DNA of 64,000 nucleotides from Sphingomonadaceae bacterium. Its GTDB lineage: Bacteria > Pseudomonadota > Alphaproteobacteria > Sphingomonadales > Sphingomonadaceae. The first letter of the stretch is position 1. The number at the start of each line of letters is the position of its first letter. The stretch lies in assembly GCA_020850455.1 (NCBI GenBank), contig JADZEQ010000005.1, positions 594,873 through 658,872 on the forward strand. The letters run 5' to 3'. Below, in pieces: positions 37,985-47,159 of the stretch. Under the pieces are notes generated by a model, which was given only the letters and a program-made list of their open reading frames with translations, was not told where the DNA came from and did not search any database. A program made the position numbers and the translations under genes.

Positions 37985-39390
37985 TGGCCTGGGCCCAATG
38001 TTTCCGGCGCATTGGCGAGCAGCGACAATGTCACCACCCATGCGGCGACATTTTGCGCAATTTGCTGCGGGTCGATTTTGTCGAGCGTGTCATCGGGGGT
38101 GTGATGGATGTCGAAATAGCGGGTGCCATCCTGCTCCAAATCAATCACCGGAACGCCAGCGGCGGCAAGCGCGCCAATATCTGCACCGCCACCTGCCGGG
38201 CTATTGCTACGTCCAATGCCCAGCGGGGCGAGGTAATTGGCGATACGCGTATTGAGCGCCGCAGCCGTTGCCGGGAGCTTGAAGGAAACGCGCCAGACAC
38301 GATCTGCACCGAAATCCGATTCAAGCGCGACAGCGTGATTGTCATGTGCATGCGCCACACCATAAGCGCGCCCGCCATGAACCCCCACTTCCTCTGCCCC
38401 GGCGAGGAGCAGGCGTATCGTGCGGCGTGGCTGACCCATCGCTGCCACCCGTTGCGCCGCAGCAGCGATGATGGCGCAACCCGCGCCATCGTCGATGGCA
38501 CCGGTTGCCAGATCCCATGAATCGAGGTGGCAGGCAGCAACCACAATGCCCGCAGATGGGTCGCTGCCCGGCACTTCGGCGATCACATTGCCCGATGTCT
38601 GTTGCCCGAGGTTGCGCGGCGTCAGGTTCAACCGGATGCGCACCGGCCCATCACCATTGGCGGCCATCCGTTCGATTAAATCGGCATCCGGGTTGGAAAC
38701 CGCTGCGGCGGGGATGGGTGTGACGCCAGCGGGGAAATTGGTGTTGCCCGTATGCGGATTGCGGTGATTATCGGTGCCAACCGAACGAATGACAATCGCA
38801 CTTGCCCCGCGCGCTGCCGCGCGCCCCGGCCCTGTGAAACGCACGACGCCAAAGGCCCCGTAGGATGAACCATCCTGTGTGCGTTCCATATCATGACCGA
38901 TGTAGATTATTTTGCCGCGAATGGCGCTGTCAGGTGCCGCATCAAAAGCGGCAAGGTCGTGGAAAACAACCAATTCCCCTTCCATCCCGCCTACAGGCGT
39001 TGCCGCACTATTCCCCAGCGCAGTGACCGCCATAGGTTGGACGCGTGGCGAAATGATGGATGCCGTTTCTTCACCACGCACCCATGTCGGCATCTGAAAT
39101 TCTTCGACCCGCACATTGGCAAAGCCCATGGCGTTCAGCCGAGCAACTGCCCAAGCGCGTGCGCGCGCCTCTGCCTCCGTCGCGGCCTGACGCGGGCCGA
39201 CTTGGCTGGTCAGGTCGGCAACGAAATCAAACGCTGTTTCGTCGCGCAATGCTGCATCGCGCGCCACCGCCAGCGCATCAGGCGCGCTTTGCGCCTGCAC
39301 CGGCGCGGCGATCACTGCTGCCGAAAGCATGAGGGATGCAAGCGCTGCCGAACGCGCTCGCGGGGCGAAGTTGGGGAGGGTGCGAATCAT
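37981..39390 (-). CDS. Secreted M28-family metallopeptidase (with PA-like insert)
   Basis: A 469-residue exported peptidase. A signal peptide ends at VQAQ (about 34). A protease-associated-like domain (about 125-250) contains KIIYIGHDM and GASAIVIRSVGTD. The catalytic M28 part follows, with ACHLDSWDLATGAIDDGAGC (about 286-305), the Glu pair in LLAGAEEVGVHGG, the ligand region ALESDFGAD and the final HHTPDDTLDKID. It is likely a periplasmic or secreted aminopeptidase/carboxypeptidase. It shares its stop with the start of the lipoprotein gene. Confidence 0.9.
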   Translation of the reverse strand: MIRTLPNFAPRARSAALASLMLSAAVIAAPVQAQSAPDALAVARDAALRDETAFDFVADLTSQVGPRQAATEAEARARAWAVARLNAMGFANVRVEEFQMPTWVRGEETASIISPRVQPMAVTALGNSAATPVGGMEGELVVFHDLAAFDAAPDSAIRGKIIYIGHDMERTQDGSSYGAFGVVRFTGPGRAAARGASAIVIRSVGTDNHRNPHTGNTNFPAGVTPIPAAAVSNPDADLIERMAANGDGPVRIRLNLTPRNLGQQTSGNVIAEVPGSDPSAGIVVAACHLDSWDLATGAIDDGAGCAIIAAAAQRVAAMGQPRRTIRLLLAGAEEVGVHGGRAYGVAHAHDNHAVALESDFGADRVWRVSFKLPATAAALNTRIANYLAPLGIGRSNSPAGGGADIGALAAAGVPVIDLEQDGTRYFDIHHTPDDTLDKIDPQQIAQNVAAWVVTLSLLANAPETLGPGQ

Positions 39391-39532
39391 GGCGCACTTT
39401 CTTGCGCGTCAAGAGGCAAAGCACAAGCCTGTGTCCACAAATGTCAACTTGCGCTTGATTGCCATCGCGGCACGCGCTTGCTAGAGGCGCGCCGCATCAT
39501 TCACCCGCCATTTGCAGCAAAGAGGATCAGGC

Positions 39533-41212
39533 ATGGCCGCGCAATATAGTTTTGTCATGAAGGGGATGACCAAGAGCTTCCCTGGCGCGCCCAAGCCGGT
39601 GCTGAACAATATCCATCTGCAATTTTACCCCGACGCCAAAATCGGCATCGTTGGTCCCAATGGCACGGGTAAATCGACGCTGATGAAAATCATGGCTGGG
39701 ATTGACAAGGATTTCACCGGCGAAGCCTGGGCGGGGGAGGGGATTAGCGTCGGCTATCTCCCCCAAGAACCGCAACTCGACCCCAACAAGACGGTCAAGG
39801 AAAATGTCATGGACGGTGTGCGTCCGGTCGCCGACATGCTCGACCGTTTCAACGAAATCAGCGCAATCATGGGCGACCCGCCTGCCGATTGCGATTTTGA
39901 CGCGCTGATGGCCGAAATGGGCGATTTGCAGGAGAAGATTGACGCGGTCGATGGCTGGACGCTCGACAACCAGCTCGAAATCGCGATGGAGGCGCTGAAT
40001 TGCCCGCCGGGGGATTGGCCGGTGCATGACCTGTCGGGTGGCGAGAAACGGCGCATCGCGCTGACCCGCCTGTTGCTCGAAAAACCGGATATTTTGCTGC
40101 TTGACGAGCCGACCAACCATCTTGATGCCGAAAGCGTTGCGTGGCTTGAACAACATTTGGTCGATTATCCGGGCAACGTCATCCTCGTTACCCACGACCG
40201 CTATTTCCTCGACAATGTCGTCAACTGGATACTCGAACTCGATCGGGGCCGCTATTTCCCCTATGAGGGTAATTATTCGACCTATTTGGAGAAAAAGGCC
40301 AAACGGCTCGAACAGGAAGCACGCGAAGACGCCGGACGGCAAAAGGCGATCAAGGACGAATTGGAATGGATTCGCCAGTCGCCCAAGGCGCGGCAAACCA
40401 AGTCCAAAGCGCGTGTGCGTGCGTTTGATGAGCTGGTCGCAGCGCAGGAAAACCGCACCCCCGGCAAGGCACAAATTCTCATCCAAATCCCGGAACGGCT
40501 CGGCGGTAAGGTGATAGAGGTAAAGGGCATTTCCAAGGCCTATGGCGACAAGCAGCTTTTTTCCGACCTCAGCTTCCTCTTGCCACCGGGCGGTATCGTC
40601 GGGGTGATCGGCCCCAATGGTGCGGGTAAGACCACCTTGTTCAAACTGCTCACCGGCAAGGAACAGCCCGACAGCGGCAGCATCGACATCGGGCCAACCG
40701 TCCAGATGGGCTATGTTGATCAGAGCCGCGATGCGCTCGACCCCAATAAAAATGTGTGGGAGGAAATTTCCGGCGGTCATGAACTGATGACCATCGGCAA
40801 GCATGAGATGCAGACCCGCGCCTATGTCGGTGCGTTCAATTTCAAGGGCAGCGACCAGCAGAAAAAGGTTGGCCAATTATCGGGCGGTGAACGCAACCGC
40901 GTGCATATGGCCAAGATGTTGAAACAGGGCGGCAATGTCCTGTTGCTCGACGAACCAACCAACGACCTCGACACCGAAACGCTGGCTGCTTTGGAAGAAG
41001 CGTTGGAAAGCTTTGCCGGTTGCGCGGTGGTGATCAGCCACGACCGTTTCTTCCTCGATCGTTTGGCAACCCATATCCTCGCTTTTGAGGGCGACGGGCA
41101 TGTCGAATGGTTTGAAGGCAATTTTGAATCCTATGAGGAGGATAAATTGCGCCGACTGGGTGAAGATGCCCTCAAACCCGGGCGATCTTCCTACAAGAAG
41201 CTGACGCGCTAA
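39533..41212 (+). CDS. ettA: Energy-dependent translational throttle protein EttA (ABC-F)
   Basis: A 559-residue soluble ABC-F protein that binds the ribosomal E site and gates entry into elongation according to ATP/ADP. There are two ATPase cassettes: GPNGTGKST and LSGGEKRR with DEPTNHLDAES in the first, GPNGAGKTT and LSGGERNR with DEPTNDLDTET in the second. The arm insertion and the charged inter-domain linker (KKAKRLEQEAREDAGRQ) fit EttA. The length is close to the E. coli protein (555). The ATG at 39533 follows an AGAGGATC site; a TTG seven codons upstream is rejected. Confidence 0.95.
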   Translation: MAAQYSFVMKGMTKSFPGAPKPVLNNIHLQFYPDAKIGIVGPNGTGKSTLMKIMAGIDKDFTGEAWAGEGISVGYLPQEPQLDPNKTVKENVMDGVRPVADMLDRFNEISAIMGDPPADCDFDALMAEMGDLQEKIDAVDGWTLDNQLEIAMEALNCPPGDWPVHDLSGGEKRRIALTRLLLEKPDILLLDEPTNHLDAESVAWLEQHLVDYPGNVILVTHDRYFLDNVVNWILELDRGRYFPYEGNYSTYLEKKAKRLEQEAREDAGRQKAIKDELEWIRQSPKARQTKSKARVRAFDELVAAQENRTPGKAQILIQIPERLGGKVIEVKGISKAYGDKQLFSDLSFLLPPGGIVGVIGPNGAGKTTLFKLLTGKEQPDSGSIDIGPTVQMGYVDQSRDALDPNKNVWEEISGGHELMTIGKHEMQTRAYVGAFNFKGSDQQKKVGQLSGGERNRVHMAKMLKQGGNVLLLDEPTNDLDTETLAALEEALESFAGCAVVISHDRFFLDRLATHILAFEGDGHVEWFEGNFESYEEDKLRRLGEDALKPGRSSYKKLTR

Positions 41213-41218
41213 GGCCGA

Positions 41219-41881
41219 TCAGGCGGCCGGTGCAAATTGGCCGGTCGCCTCATCCAGCAGGTGCAATACGCCGTCGCGTACGGCAAAATAGCTGCCGATC
41301 AGCCGCAATTTCCCCTTGGCCTCCAGCGCATGGACGCAAGGAAAACTGCGCAAATTGGCTAGGCTGACCCCGACGGTCGCAAACTCCATTGCGCGTGCTG
41401 CCTCTGCACTGTGAATGTCCGGGTGCGCACGCACCACTTTTTCACGCTCTGGCGCGAGCATCGCGATCCAATCGGCAATGAAGCCACCCTCTCCGGGGGC
41501 GGCGCCCGCCAGATTTTGGTGCAAGGCGGCATTGCACCCGCCGCAACTGCCATGCCCCATGACAACGATTTCTTCGACCCGCAGAAATTGTACCGCAAAT
41601 TCGAGTGCCGCCGAAACCCCGTGCCGCCCGGGTGTTGTTTCAAAGGGTGGCACCAATGCACCAACATTGCGGACGACGAAAATCTCCCCCGGGTGGGTAT
41701 CAAAAATCTGTGCTGGGTCGACCCGGCTGTCCGAACAGGCGATGACCATGACGCGCGGGTTCTGTCCTTCACGCAGTTGCGCCCAGCGATCACGCTGCCC
41801 CGCCCAATTTTGGCTGCGGAACCGGCGATAGCCCGCCAGCATTTCGTCAAATCCGGTCATGATGGTCATGGCGACGCCCAT
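41219..41881 (-). CDS. Beta-class carbonic anhydrase
   Basis: A 220-residue zinc enzyme interconverting CO2 and bicarbonate. Zinc ligands are in [10 protein letters not shown] (Cys49, with the Asp51/Arg53 dyad) and MGHGSCGGC (His110, Cys113). [11 protein letters not shown] is also conserved. Bicarbonate is a substrate of the biotin carboxylase encoded in this window, a plausible but indirect link. ATGs at 41881, 41869 and 41860 are all usable; none has a strong ribosome site. It is divergent from lipA, with 10 bp or more between starts. Confidence 0.93.
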   Translation of the reverse strand: MGVAMTIMTGFDEMLAGYRRFRSQNWAGQRDRWAQLREGQNPRVMVIACSDSRVDPAQIFDTHPGEIFVVRNVGALVPPFETTPGRHGVSAALEFAVQFLRVEEIVVMGHGSCGGCNAALHQNLAGAAPGEGGFIADWIAMLAPEREKVVRAHPDIHSAEAARAMEFATVGVSLANLRSFPCVHALEAKGKLRLIGSYFAVRDGVLHLLDEATGQFAPAA

Positions 41882-41891
41882 AGAGGGGGAT

Positions 41892-42854
41892 ATGACGGTT
41901 GAGAAGGGGGGCAGGCGGCGCTATGGCGCGGCGATGGCCAGTAATGCTCCCCAAGGCGCACCGCGCACCCGCAAACCCGACTGGATTCGGGTCAAGGCAC
42001 CGACCAGCCATGGCGTTTCCGAAACGCGGCGGTTGATGCGCGATTTAAACCTCCACACGGTTTGTGAGGAGGCGGCGTGCCCCAATATCGGGGAATGCTG
42101 GACCAAAAAACATGCGACGGTGATGATTTTGGGCGACACCTGCACCCGCGCCTGCGCCTTTTGCAACATCAAGACCGGGATGCCGCGTGCCGTCGACCCG
42201 CTGGAACCTGAACATGTGGCGCGTGTCGCCGTCACCATGGGTTTGTCGCACATCGTCATAACCTCGGTCGACAGGGACGATCTGCCTGATGGCGGGGCGA
42301 GCCAGTTCGTCAAGGTGATAGAGGCGTTGCGCCGCGATGCCCCGCAAACGACGATTGAGATTCTGACCCCCGACTTCCGCAACAAGCCGATGGCGGCGGT
42401 CGAAGCGATCATCGCCGCCCGCCCCGACGTCTATAACCATAACCTCGAAACCGTCCCCCGGCTCTATCCGACAATCCGCCCGGGCGCGCGCTATTATGCC
42501 TCGCTGCGCCTGCTCGAAAGCGTCAAGCGCATGGACCCCAGCATTTTCACCAAGTCCGGTATCATGCTTGGCCTTGGCGAAGAACGGATGGAGGTGCATC
42601 AGGTGATGGACGATATGCGCAGCGCCGACATCGATTTCCTGACCATGGGGCAATATCTGCAACCCACGCCGCGTCACGCCAAGGTGGTTGATTTTGTGAC
42701 GCCCGATGCCTTTGCCGCTTATGCGCAAATTGCCCGTGCCAAGGGGTTTTTGCAGGTCGCATCCTCCCCACTCACCCGGTCTTCCTATCACGCGGGGGAG
42801 GATTTTGCCCAAATGCGCGCAGCACGCGCCGCACAATTGGCGAAAATCGGCTGA
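41892..42854 (+). CDS. lipA: Lipoyl synthase
   Basis: A 320-residue radical-SAM enzyme inserting two sulfurs into octanoyl groups on lipoyl domains. The auxiliary cluster cysteines are [12 protein letters not shown] (58, 63, 69) and the radical-SAM cluster is CTRACAFC (84, 88, 91). A conserved C-terminal RSSYHAGE serine motif is present. A GAGGGGGA site just before the ATG at 41892 decides the start over the in-frame upstream and downstream ATGs. It shares a base with ratA. Its substrates include PdhC encoded at 25.6 kb. Confidence 0.96.
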   Translation: MTVEKGGRRRYGAAMASNAPQGAPRTRKPDWIRVKAPTSHGVSETRRLMRDLNLHTVCEEAACPNIGECWTKKHATVMILGDTCTRACAFCNIKTGMPRAVDPLEPEHVARVAVTMGLSHIVITSVDRDDLPDGGASQFVKVIEALRRDAPQTTIEILTPDFRNKPMAAVEAIIAARPDVYNHNLETVPRLYPTIRPGARYYASLRLLESVKRMDPSIFTKSGIMLGLGEERMEVHQVMDDMRSADIDFLTMGQYLQPTPRHAKVVDFVTPDAFAAYAQIARAKGFLQVASSPLTRSSYHAGEDFAQMRAARAAQLAKIG

Positions 42855-43312
42855 TGCCCAGCCACAGCGATGTGCGCCACCTGCCGTGGCGCGCCGAACA
42901 AATCTACGCGCTGGTCGCTGACGTTGCGCGCTACCCCGAATTTATCCCTTGGATCCACGCCGTGCGCATCCGCGATGCCAATGCTGCGGATATGCATGCG
43001 GACGTGATTGTCGGCTACAAGGGGCTGCGCGAACAATTTACCAGCCATGTGCATTTTGAACCGCACCAGCGCATCTATATCGACTATGTCGCGGGCCCAC
43101 TCAAACACCTCCACAATGAATGGCGGTTTGAGGATGTGGGGGAGGGGTGCCGCGTCCATTTCAGCGTCGATTTTTCATTCAAGAACAGCATGTTCGAAAT
43201 GATGGCCGCACAATTGTTCGAAAGCGGGGTGCGCAAATTGACCGCCGCATTCGAAGAACGCGCCGCTGCCCTTTATGGCAATAATAATGACAAGGCGAAT
43301 AATGTCGCTTGA
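42854..43312 (+). CDS. RatA/Coq10-type SRPBCC (START-like) protein
   Basis: A 152-residue START-like protein. It has the family N-terminus HSDVRHLPWRAEQIYALVADVARYPEFIPW and the C-terminal helix FEMMAAQLFESGVRKLTAAFEERAAALYG. Homologues bind ubiquinone (Coq10); the E. coli relative RatA was reported to affect ribosome association. Adjacency to lipA is common in alphaproteobacteria and favours a respiratory lipid role over a toxin. The start overlaps the lipA stop (TGATG). Its 3' end overlaps convergent pncC by 40 bp. Confidence 0.9.
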   Translation: MPSHSDVRHLPWRAEQIYALVADVARYPEFIPWIHAVRIRDANAADMHADVIVGYKGLREQFTSHVHFEPHQRIYIDYVAGPLKHLHNEWRFEDVGEGCRVHFSVDFSFKNSMFEMMAAQLFESGVRKLTAAFEERAAALYGNNNDKANNVA

Positions 43313-43791
43313 TGGCGAATAAGGCTGCGCCCCAAATTGTCATCGAATTGCTGCCGCCAATGTGGAATATCCGTCACCGCCTGTCCGCGTAATGCGCGTG
43401 CAAAATCAACCGTGCCCACCGGCTTGTCGATGCTGCCGCCGAGCGGCCCGGCGACCCCCGAAATGGCGACCGCAATATCGGCATCGCCGCGCAGGGCCGC
43501 ACCATGCGCCATATATTGCACCACCTGCTGCGACACCGCGCCATATTGGTCGATGATCGCGGGCGGGACACCGACCAACTGTATCTTGGCGGCATTGGCA
43601 TAAGTGACAAAGCCCGCGACAAAGGCGGCGCTGCTCCCCGAAATATCGGTGAGTGCGGCCGCAACCAGCCCGCCGGTACAGCTTTCAGCAAGCGCAATGG
43701 TGCGCCCTGCCGCTGCATTCTCAGATATGACCCGCGCCGCGAGCGCGTGGATCTGGCCATCCGGGTCATGGAGCGCCGATAGCTGGTTCAT
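43273..43791 (-). CDS. pncC: Nicotinamide-nucleotide amidohydrolase (CinA C-terminal domain) PncC
   Basis: A 172-residue stand-alone CinA C-terminal domain deamidating NMN for NAD recycling. Signatures are ALAESCTGGLVAAALTDISGSSAAFVAGFVTYAN (start near residue 34), AVSQQVVQYMAHGA and VAISGVAGPLGGS. The typical family sequence reads GIAGPGGG, so the glycine loop here is slightly altered. Its start overlaps the ispDF stop by 4 bp, so the two are coupled. Confidence 0.92.
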   Translation of the reverse strand: MNQLSALHDPDGQIHALAARVISENAAAGRTIALAESCTGGLVAAALTDISGSSAAFVAGFVTYANAAKIQLVGVPPAIIDQYGAVSQQVVQYMAHGAALRGDADIAVAISGVAGPLGGSIDKPVGTVDFARALRGQAVTDIPHWRQQFDDNLGRSLIRHQATLFALSLLLP

Positions 43792-44957
43792 GGAACATCC
43801 CAAACTTGCGCCGAAACGCTGGCTTGCGCCGCAATCCCTTCGCCACGGCCGGTAAAACCCAGTCGCTCGCTGGTCGTTGCCTTTAGCGATATGCGCGCCA
43901 GCGGCAGCCCCAATATTTCCGCCAATCGGGCGCGGATGGCTTCGCGATGCGGACCGATTTTGGGTGCTTCGCAGATGATCGTCGCATCGACATGGGTGAT
44001 GCGCACGCCCGCCATCGCCGCCCATTGCATCGCATGGCGGACAAATTGGTCGGATGCGGCACCGCGCCAACGCGGGTCACTCGGCGGAAAATGCTGGCCA
44101 ATGTCGCCTGCGGCCACCGTGCCCAATATGGCATCGGTAATGGCATGGAGCAGGACATCGGCATCGCTATGTCCGTCGAGCTTTTGGTGGTGCGGCACAA
44201 AATATCCGCCGAGCCACAGCCCATCCCCTGCAACCAGCCGATGGACGTCAAAACCGCTGCCAACAACGCTGATCCGCGCCTGCCCTAGCATCGCCCCCAC
44301 ACGCTCCAAATCGCCAATATGGGTGATTTTGCCGAGCAGAGGGTCCCCTGAAACCAACGCCACTTTAGCACCCGTGGCACGGAGCATCTGCGCATCGTCC
44401 CCGGCATCGGGGCCGGCCCAGTTCGCATGGGCGGCGATAATTTGCGCCGCAACAAATGCTTGCGGGGTTTGCACCCGGGCCAAATTTTCCCGGCGTGCAT
44501 AATCGCCAAGCCCGTCCATCACTTCGGCCACACTATCGGCAATGGGGATGGTCGGCACCGCGCCCGGAGCGCCCGCATCCAGCGCACCAAGCAAACGGTC
44601 GATCACCGCCCCGTGCAGGCCGGGCCGCGCCGCATCATGGATCAACACATAAGGTGCATCGGTGACGGCATCAGCCCCCAATGCTGCCAAGCCCGCCGCA
44701 ACCGATGCTTGGCGGCTATCGCCCCCGTGGACGATTTTTACGCGGCCCGCCGCAATTGCTTCGGCGGTGCCGAAATGATCGGCTGGCACGACAAGGATGA
44801 TTTGGGTGCAGCGGGGGTGCGCCGCAAAGGCGTCGATACTCCACGCCAGCACCGGCTTTGCCCCCAACAGCGCAAATTGCTTTGGTTGGGCAAGGCCGCT
44901 GCGCGAACCCGTCCCGCCCGCAACGATGATCGCGGCAAATTTTCCTTCGGCCTCCAT
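43788..44957 (-). CDS. ispDF: Bifunctional IspD/IspF, MEP isoprenoid pathway
   Basis: A 389-residue fusion. Residues about 1-228 are the cytidylyltransferase IspD (AAIIVAGGTGSRSGLAQPKQF, IHDAARP, QTPQAF). Residues about 230-389 are the cyclodiphosphate synthase IspF (GSGFDVHRLVAGDGLWLGG, HSDADVLLHAITDAILG, and the C-terminal KATTSERLGFTGRGEGIAAQA). Fusion is common in alphaproteobacteria, where the intermediate IspE is separate. The frame extends upstream, but the ATG at 44957 gives the IspD N-terminus. It is divergent from dusB. Confidence 0.96.
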   Translation of the reverse strand: MEAEGKFAAIIVAGGTGSRSGLAQPKQFALLGAKPVLAWSIDAFAAHPRCTQIILVVPADHFGTAEAIAAGRVKIVHGGDSRQASVAAGLAALGADAVTDAPYVLIHDAARPGLHGAVIDRLLGALDAGAPGAVPTIPIADSVAEVMDGLGDYARRENLARVQTPQAFVAAQIIAAHANWAGPDAGDDAQMLRATGAKVALVSGDPLLGKITHIGDLERVGAMLGQARISVVGSGFDVHRLVAGDGLWLGGYFVPHHQKLDGHSDADVLLHAITDAILGTVAAGDIGQHFPPSDPRWRGAASDQFVRHAMQWAAMAGVRITHVDATIICEAPKIGPHREAIRARLAEILGLPLARISLKATTSERLGFTGRGEGIAAQASVSAQVWDVP

Positions 44958-45075
44958 GCCAACGCCTCTAGCGGGGCACGCGACAAAGCGAAAGGCGCAG
45001 CTTGCCCCGGTGTTGCACAAAATTCGTGCATATTTGTGCGTTGCACCATGCCTGATTTTCAGGCAAAGGCGGGAA
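44958..45075. promoter_or_regulatory. ispDF/dusB divergent promoter region with GTTGCAC repeats
   Basis: It contains two direct copies of GTTGCAC (45012-45018, 45040-45046) and an inverted repeat GCACAAA / TTTGTGC (45015-45021, 45033-45039). They sit 30-60 bp before dusB and are positioned to control the whole dusB-ntr-hfq operon. The regulator is unknown. Confidence 0.45.
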
Positions 45076-46068
45076 ATGCTCAAGCCCATCCATATCGGCC
45101 CGGTCACCATCGACAAACCGGTCATATTGGCACCGATGACCGGCGTCACCGACATGCCGTTCCGCACGCTGGTGCGCCGCTATGGTTCGGGGCTCAATGT
45201 CACCGAAATGATCGCCAGCCCGGCTATGATCCGCCAAACGCGGCAATCGCTGCAAAAATCGGCATGGCACGCCAGCGAAGAACCCGTGTCGATGCAGCTT
45301 GCCGGATGTGATCCCGCTGAAATGGCGGAGGCGGCCAAGCTGAACGCCGATCGCGGTGCCGCCATCATCGACATCAACATGGGCTGCCCCGTCAAGAAAG
45401 TGGTCAATGGCGATGCGGGATCGGCATTGATGCGGGATTTGCCGCTCGCCGCACGGCTAATAAAGGCGACGGTTGAAGCGGTTGATGTCCCGGTCACGGT
45501 CAAAATGCGGATGGGCTGGGATGATGCCAGCCTCAACGCGCCCGAACTTGCCCATATTGCCGAGGATTTGGGCGCAAAGCTGATCACCGTCCATGGCCGG
45601 ACGCGGTGCCAAATGTATCGTGGCAGCGCCAATTGGGCCTTTGTCGCCAAGGTCAAGCAAGCGGTCGGCGTGCCGGTCATCGTCAACGGCGATATTTGTT
45701 CGGTGGAGGATGCGCAAAACGCCCTTAATCAAAGCGGGGCGGATGGCGTGATGATCGGCCGGGGCGCCTATGGACGCCCATGGTTGTTGGCGCAGGTGAT
45801 GGCTGCGTTGCAGGGGGCGACCAACGTGCCTGATCCCGGCATTGACGAACAATATGCGCTGATCGTTGAGCATTATCATGCGATGATCGACCATTATGGC
45901 GAAGCGACAGCCGTGCCGATCGCGCGCAAACATATCGGCTGGTATACCAAGGGACTGCACGGGTCGGCGGAGTTTCGCAATCGTGTCAACCTCATGCCAA
46001 ATGCATGTGATGTGCTGGGTGCGCTGGAACAATTTTATGCGCCCTGGCTGCAGCGTGCTGCAGCATAG
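45076..46068 (+). CDS. dusB: tRNA-dihydrouridine synthase DusB
   Basis: A 330-residue FMN enzyme reducing uridines in the tRNA D-loop. It has the FMN-site LAPMTGVTDMPFR (about 18-30) and the catalytic cysteine in DINMGCPVKKV (Cys104). VKMRMGWDD, TVHGRTRCQMYRG and MIGRGAYGRPWL are also conserved. The ATG at 45076 matches the family start after a GGCGGGAA site. It is the first gene of the nitrogen-regulation operon, 8 bp before ntrB, as in many proteobacteria where dus genes precede nif/ntr regulators. Confidence 0.95.
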   Translation: MLKPIHIGPVTIDKPVILAPMTGVTDMPFRTLVRRYGSGLNVTEMIASPAMIRQTRQSLQKSAWHASEEPVSMQLAGCDPAEMAEAAKLNADRGAAIIDINMGCPVKKVVNGDAGSALMRDLPLAARLIKATVEAVDVPVTVKMRMGWDDASLNAPELAHIAEDLGAKLITVHGRTRCQMYRGSANWAFVAKVKQAVGVPVIVNGDICSVEDAQNALNQSGADGVMIGRGAYGRPWLLAQVMAALQGATNVPDPGIDEQYALIVEHYHAMIDHYGEATAVPIARKHIGWYTKGLHGSAEFRNRVNLMPNACDVLGALEQFYAPWLQRAAA

Positions 46069-46076
46069 GCGGCGCA

Positions 46077-47159
46077 ATGGCGACGGTTGCACCCTTGGAC
46101 AAAGCTGCTGACCATGCGGCGTGGCAAGGCGAAATGTTCGATGGGCTGCCGCTCGCTGCATATATTATCGGCAATGCTGGTCAGATTTGGGATGTAAATG
46201 CTGCGGCTGAAGCTTTGTTCAACCGTTCGCGCGGCGCGATGGTCGGCAAAAATGCAGGGCAATGGATTGACCTTGGCAGCGCGGGCAGTTTTGACGTTTG
46301 GGCAGCGGACGCCGCACAGCCCGCCACTGCTTTTAGCGCCAATATCCATGTGACGGATGGGCGGGTGGTGCAGGCTGACCTGACCCTTGGTGCCGCGCAA
46401 CAGGGCTGGCGCCTCCTCCTCATCCATGTAACCGCACGCGGTGGCAGGGGGCCATTGCGCCAACCGGGGGCAGGGGCCCGCAGCGCGACCGCCGCAGCCG
46501 CGATGCTGGCGCACGAGGTTAAGAACCCGCTTTCGGGCATCCGGGGTGCGGCGCAATTGCTGGCGCGGGACGGCGACGACACACAGCGGCGTGCGTTATC
46601 CAACCTCATCGTGGGGGAGGTTGACCGGATCGCGGCGTTGATTGATTCGATGCAGGATTTTACGCGCGATGCGCCTGTCGCCACATCGCCCGTCAATATC
46701 TACCCCGCCATTCGTCAGGCCTGCGAAGTTGCCCGAAAGGGCTTTGCTGCGGATGTCCGGTTGGAAGAGGATTTTGACCCCTCGCTTCCGCAAGTGCATG
46801 CCAACCATGATGCGTTGGTGCAAATTTTGCTCAACCTCCTGAAAAATGGCGCCAGAGCAGCGGGGAAGGGCGGTTCATTGCGGCTTCATACGGCGTTTCG
46901 TCCGGGTATTTTGCGCGCAGATGATGCGCGCGCCCTGCCGATTGAGATCGCCGTGCTCGACAATGGGCCGGGGATCGACGCGGCATTGGGCGATTCCATT
47001 TTTGACCCCTTTGTCAGCGGAAATTCGGATGGTCAGGGCCTGGGCCTCGCCTTGGTTGATAAATTGGTGCGGGATATGGGCGGCATTATTGAACAAGACC
47101 GCCACGCTGGTTGGACGCGATTTCGGTTGCATCTCGCGCTAGCGGGCACGCAGGTCTGA
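46077..47159 (+). CDS. ntrB: Nitrogen regulation sensor kinase NtrB
   Basis: A 360-residue soluble two-component kinase. It has a PAS domain (about 20-120), HisKA with AMLAHEVKNPLSGIRGAAQLL (His146), and HATPase_c with NLLKNGARAA, DNGPGID and GQGLGLALV. It phosphorylates NtrC under nitrogen limitation and is controlled by PII. Its stop shares a base with the ntrC start (TGATG). All catalytic boxes are intact. Confidence 0.93.
   Translation: MATVAPLDKAADHAAWQGEMFDGLPLAAYIIGNAGQIWDVNAAAEALFNRSRGAMVGKNAGQWIDLGSAGSFDVWAADAAQPATAFSANIHVTDGRVVQADLTLGAAQQGWRLLLIHVTARGGRGPLRQPGAGARSATAAAAMLAHEVKNPLSGIRGAAQLLARDGDDTQRRALSNLIVGEVDRIAALIDSMQDFTRDAPVATSPVNIYPAIRQACEVARKGFAADVRLEEDFDPSLPQVHANHDALVQILLNLLKNGARAAGKGGSLRLHTAFRPGILRADDARALPIEIAVLDNGPGIDAALGDSIFDPFVSGNSDGQGLGLALVDKLVRDMGGIIEQDRHAGWTRFRLHLALAGTQV

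Noticed and set aside
39527-40876. 449-codon open frame opposite ettA
   Set aside because: Antisense shadow of a conserved gene with no family resemblance and no ribosome site.
42854-43312. Reading the RatA-like protein as a toxin of a toxin-antitoxin pair
   Set aside because: No partner antitoxin gene is adjacent, and the lipA-linked position is the common location of Coq10/START-domain proteins, so a respiratory lipid role is more likely.
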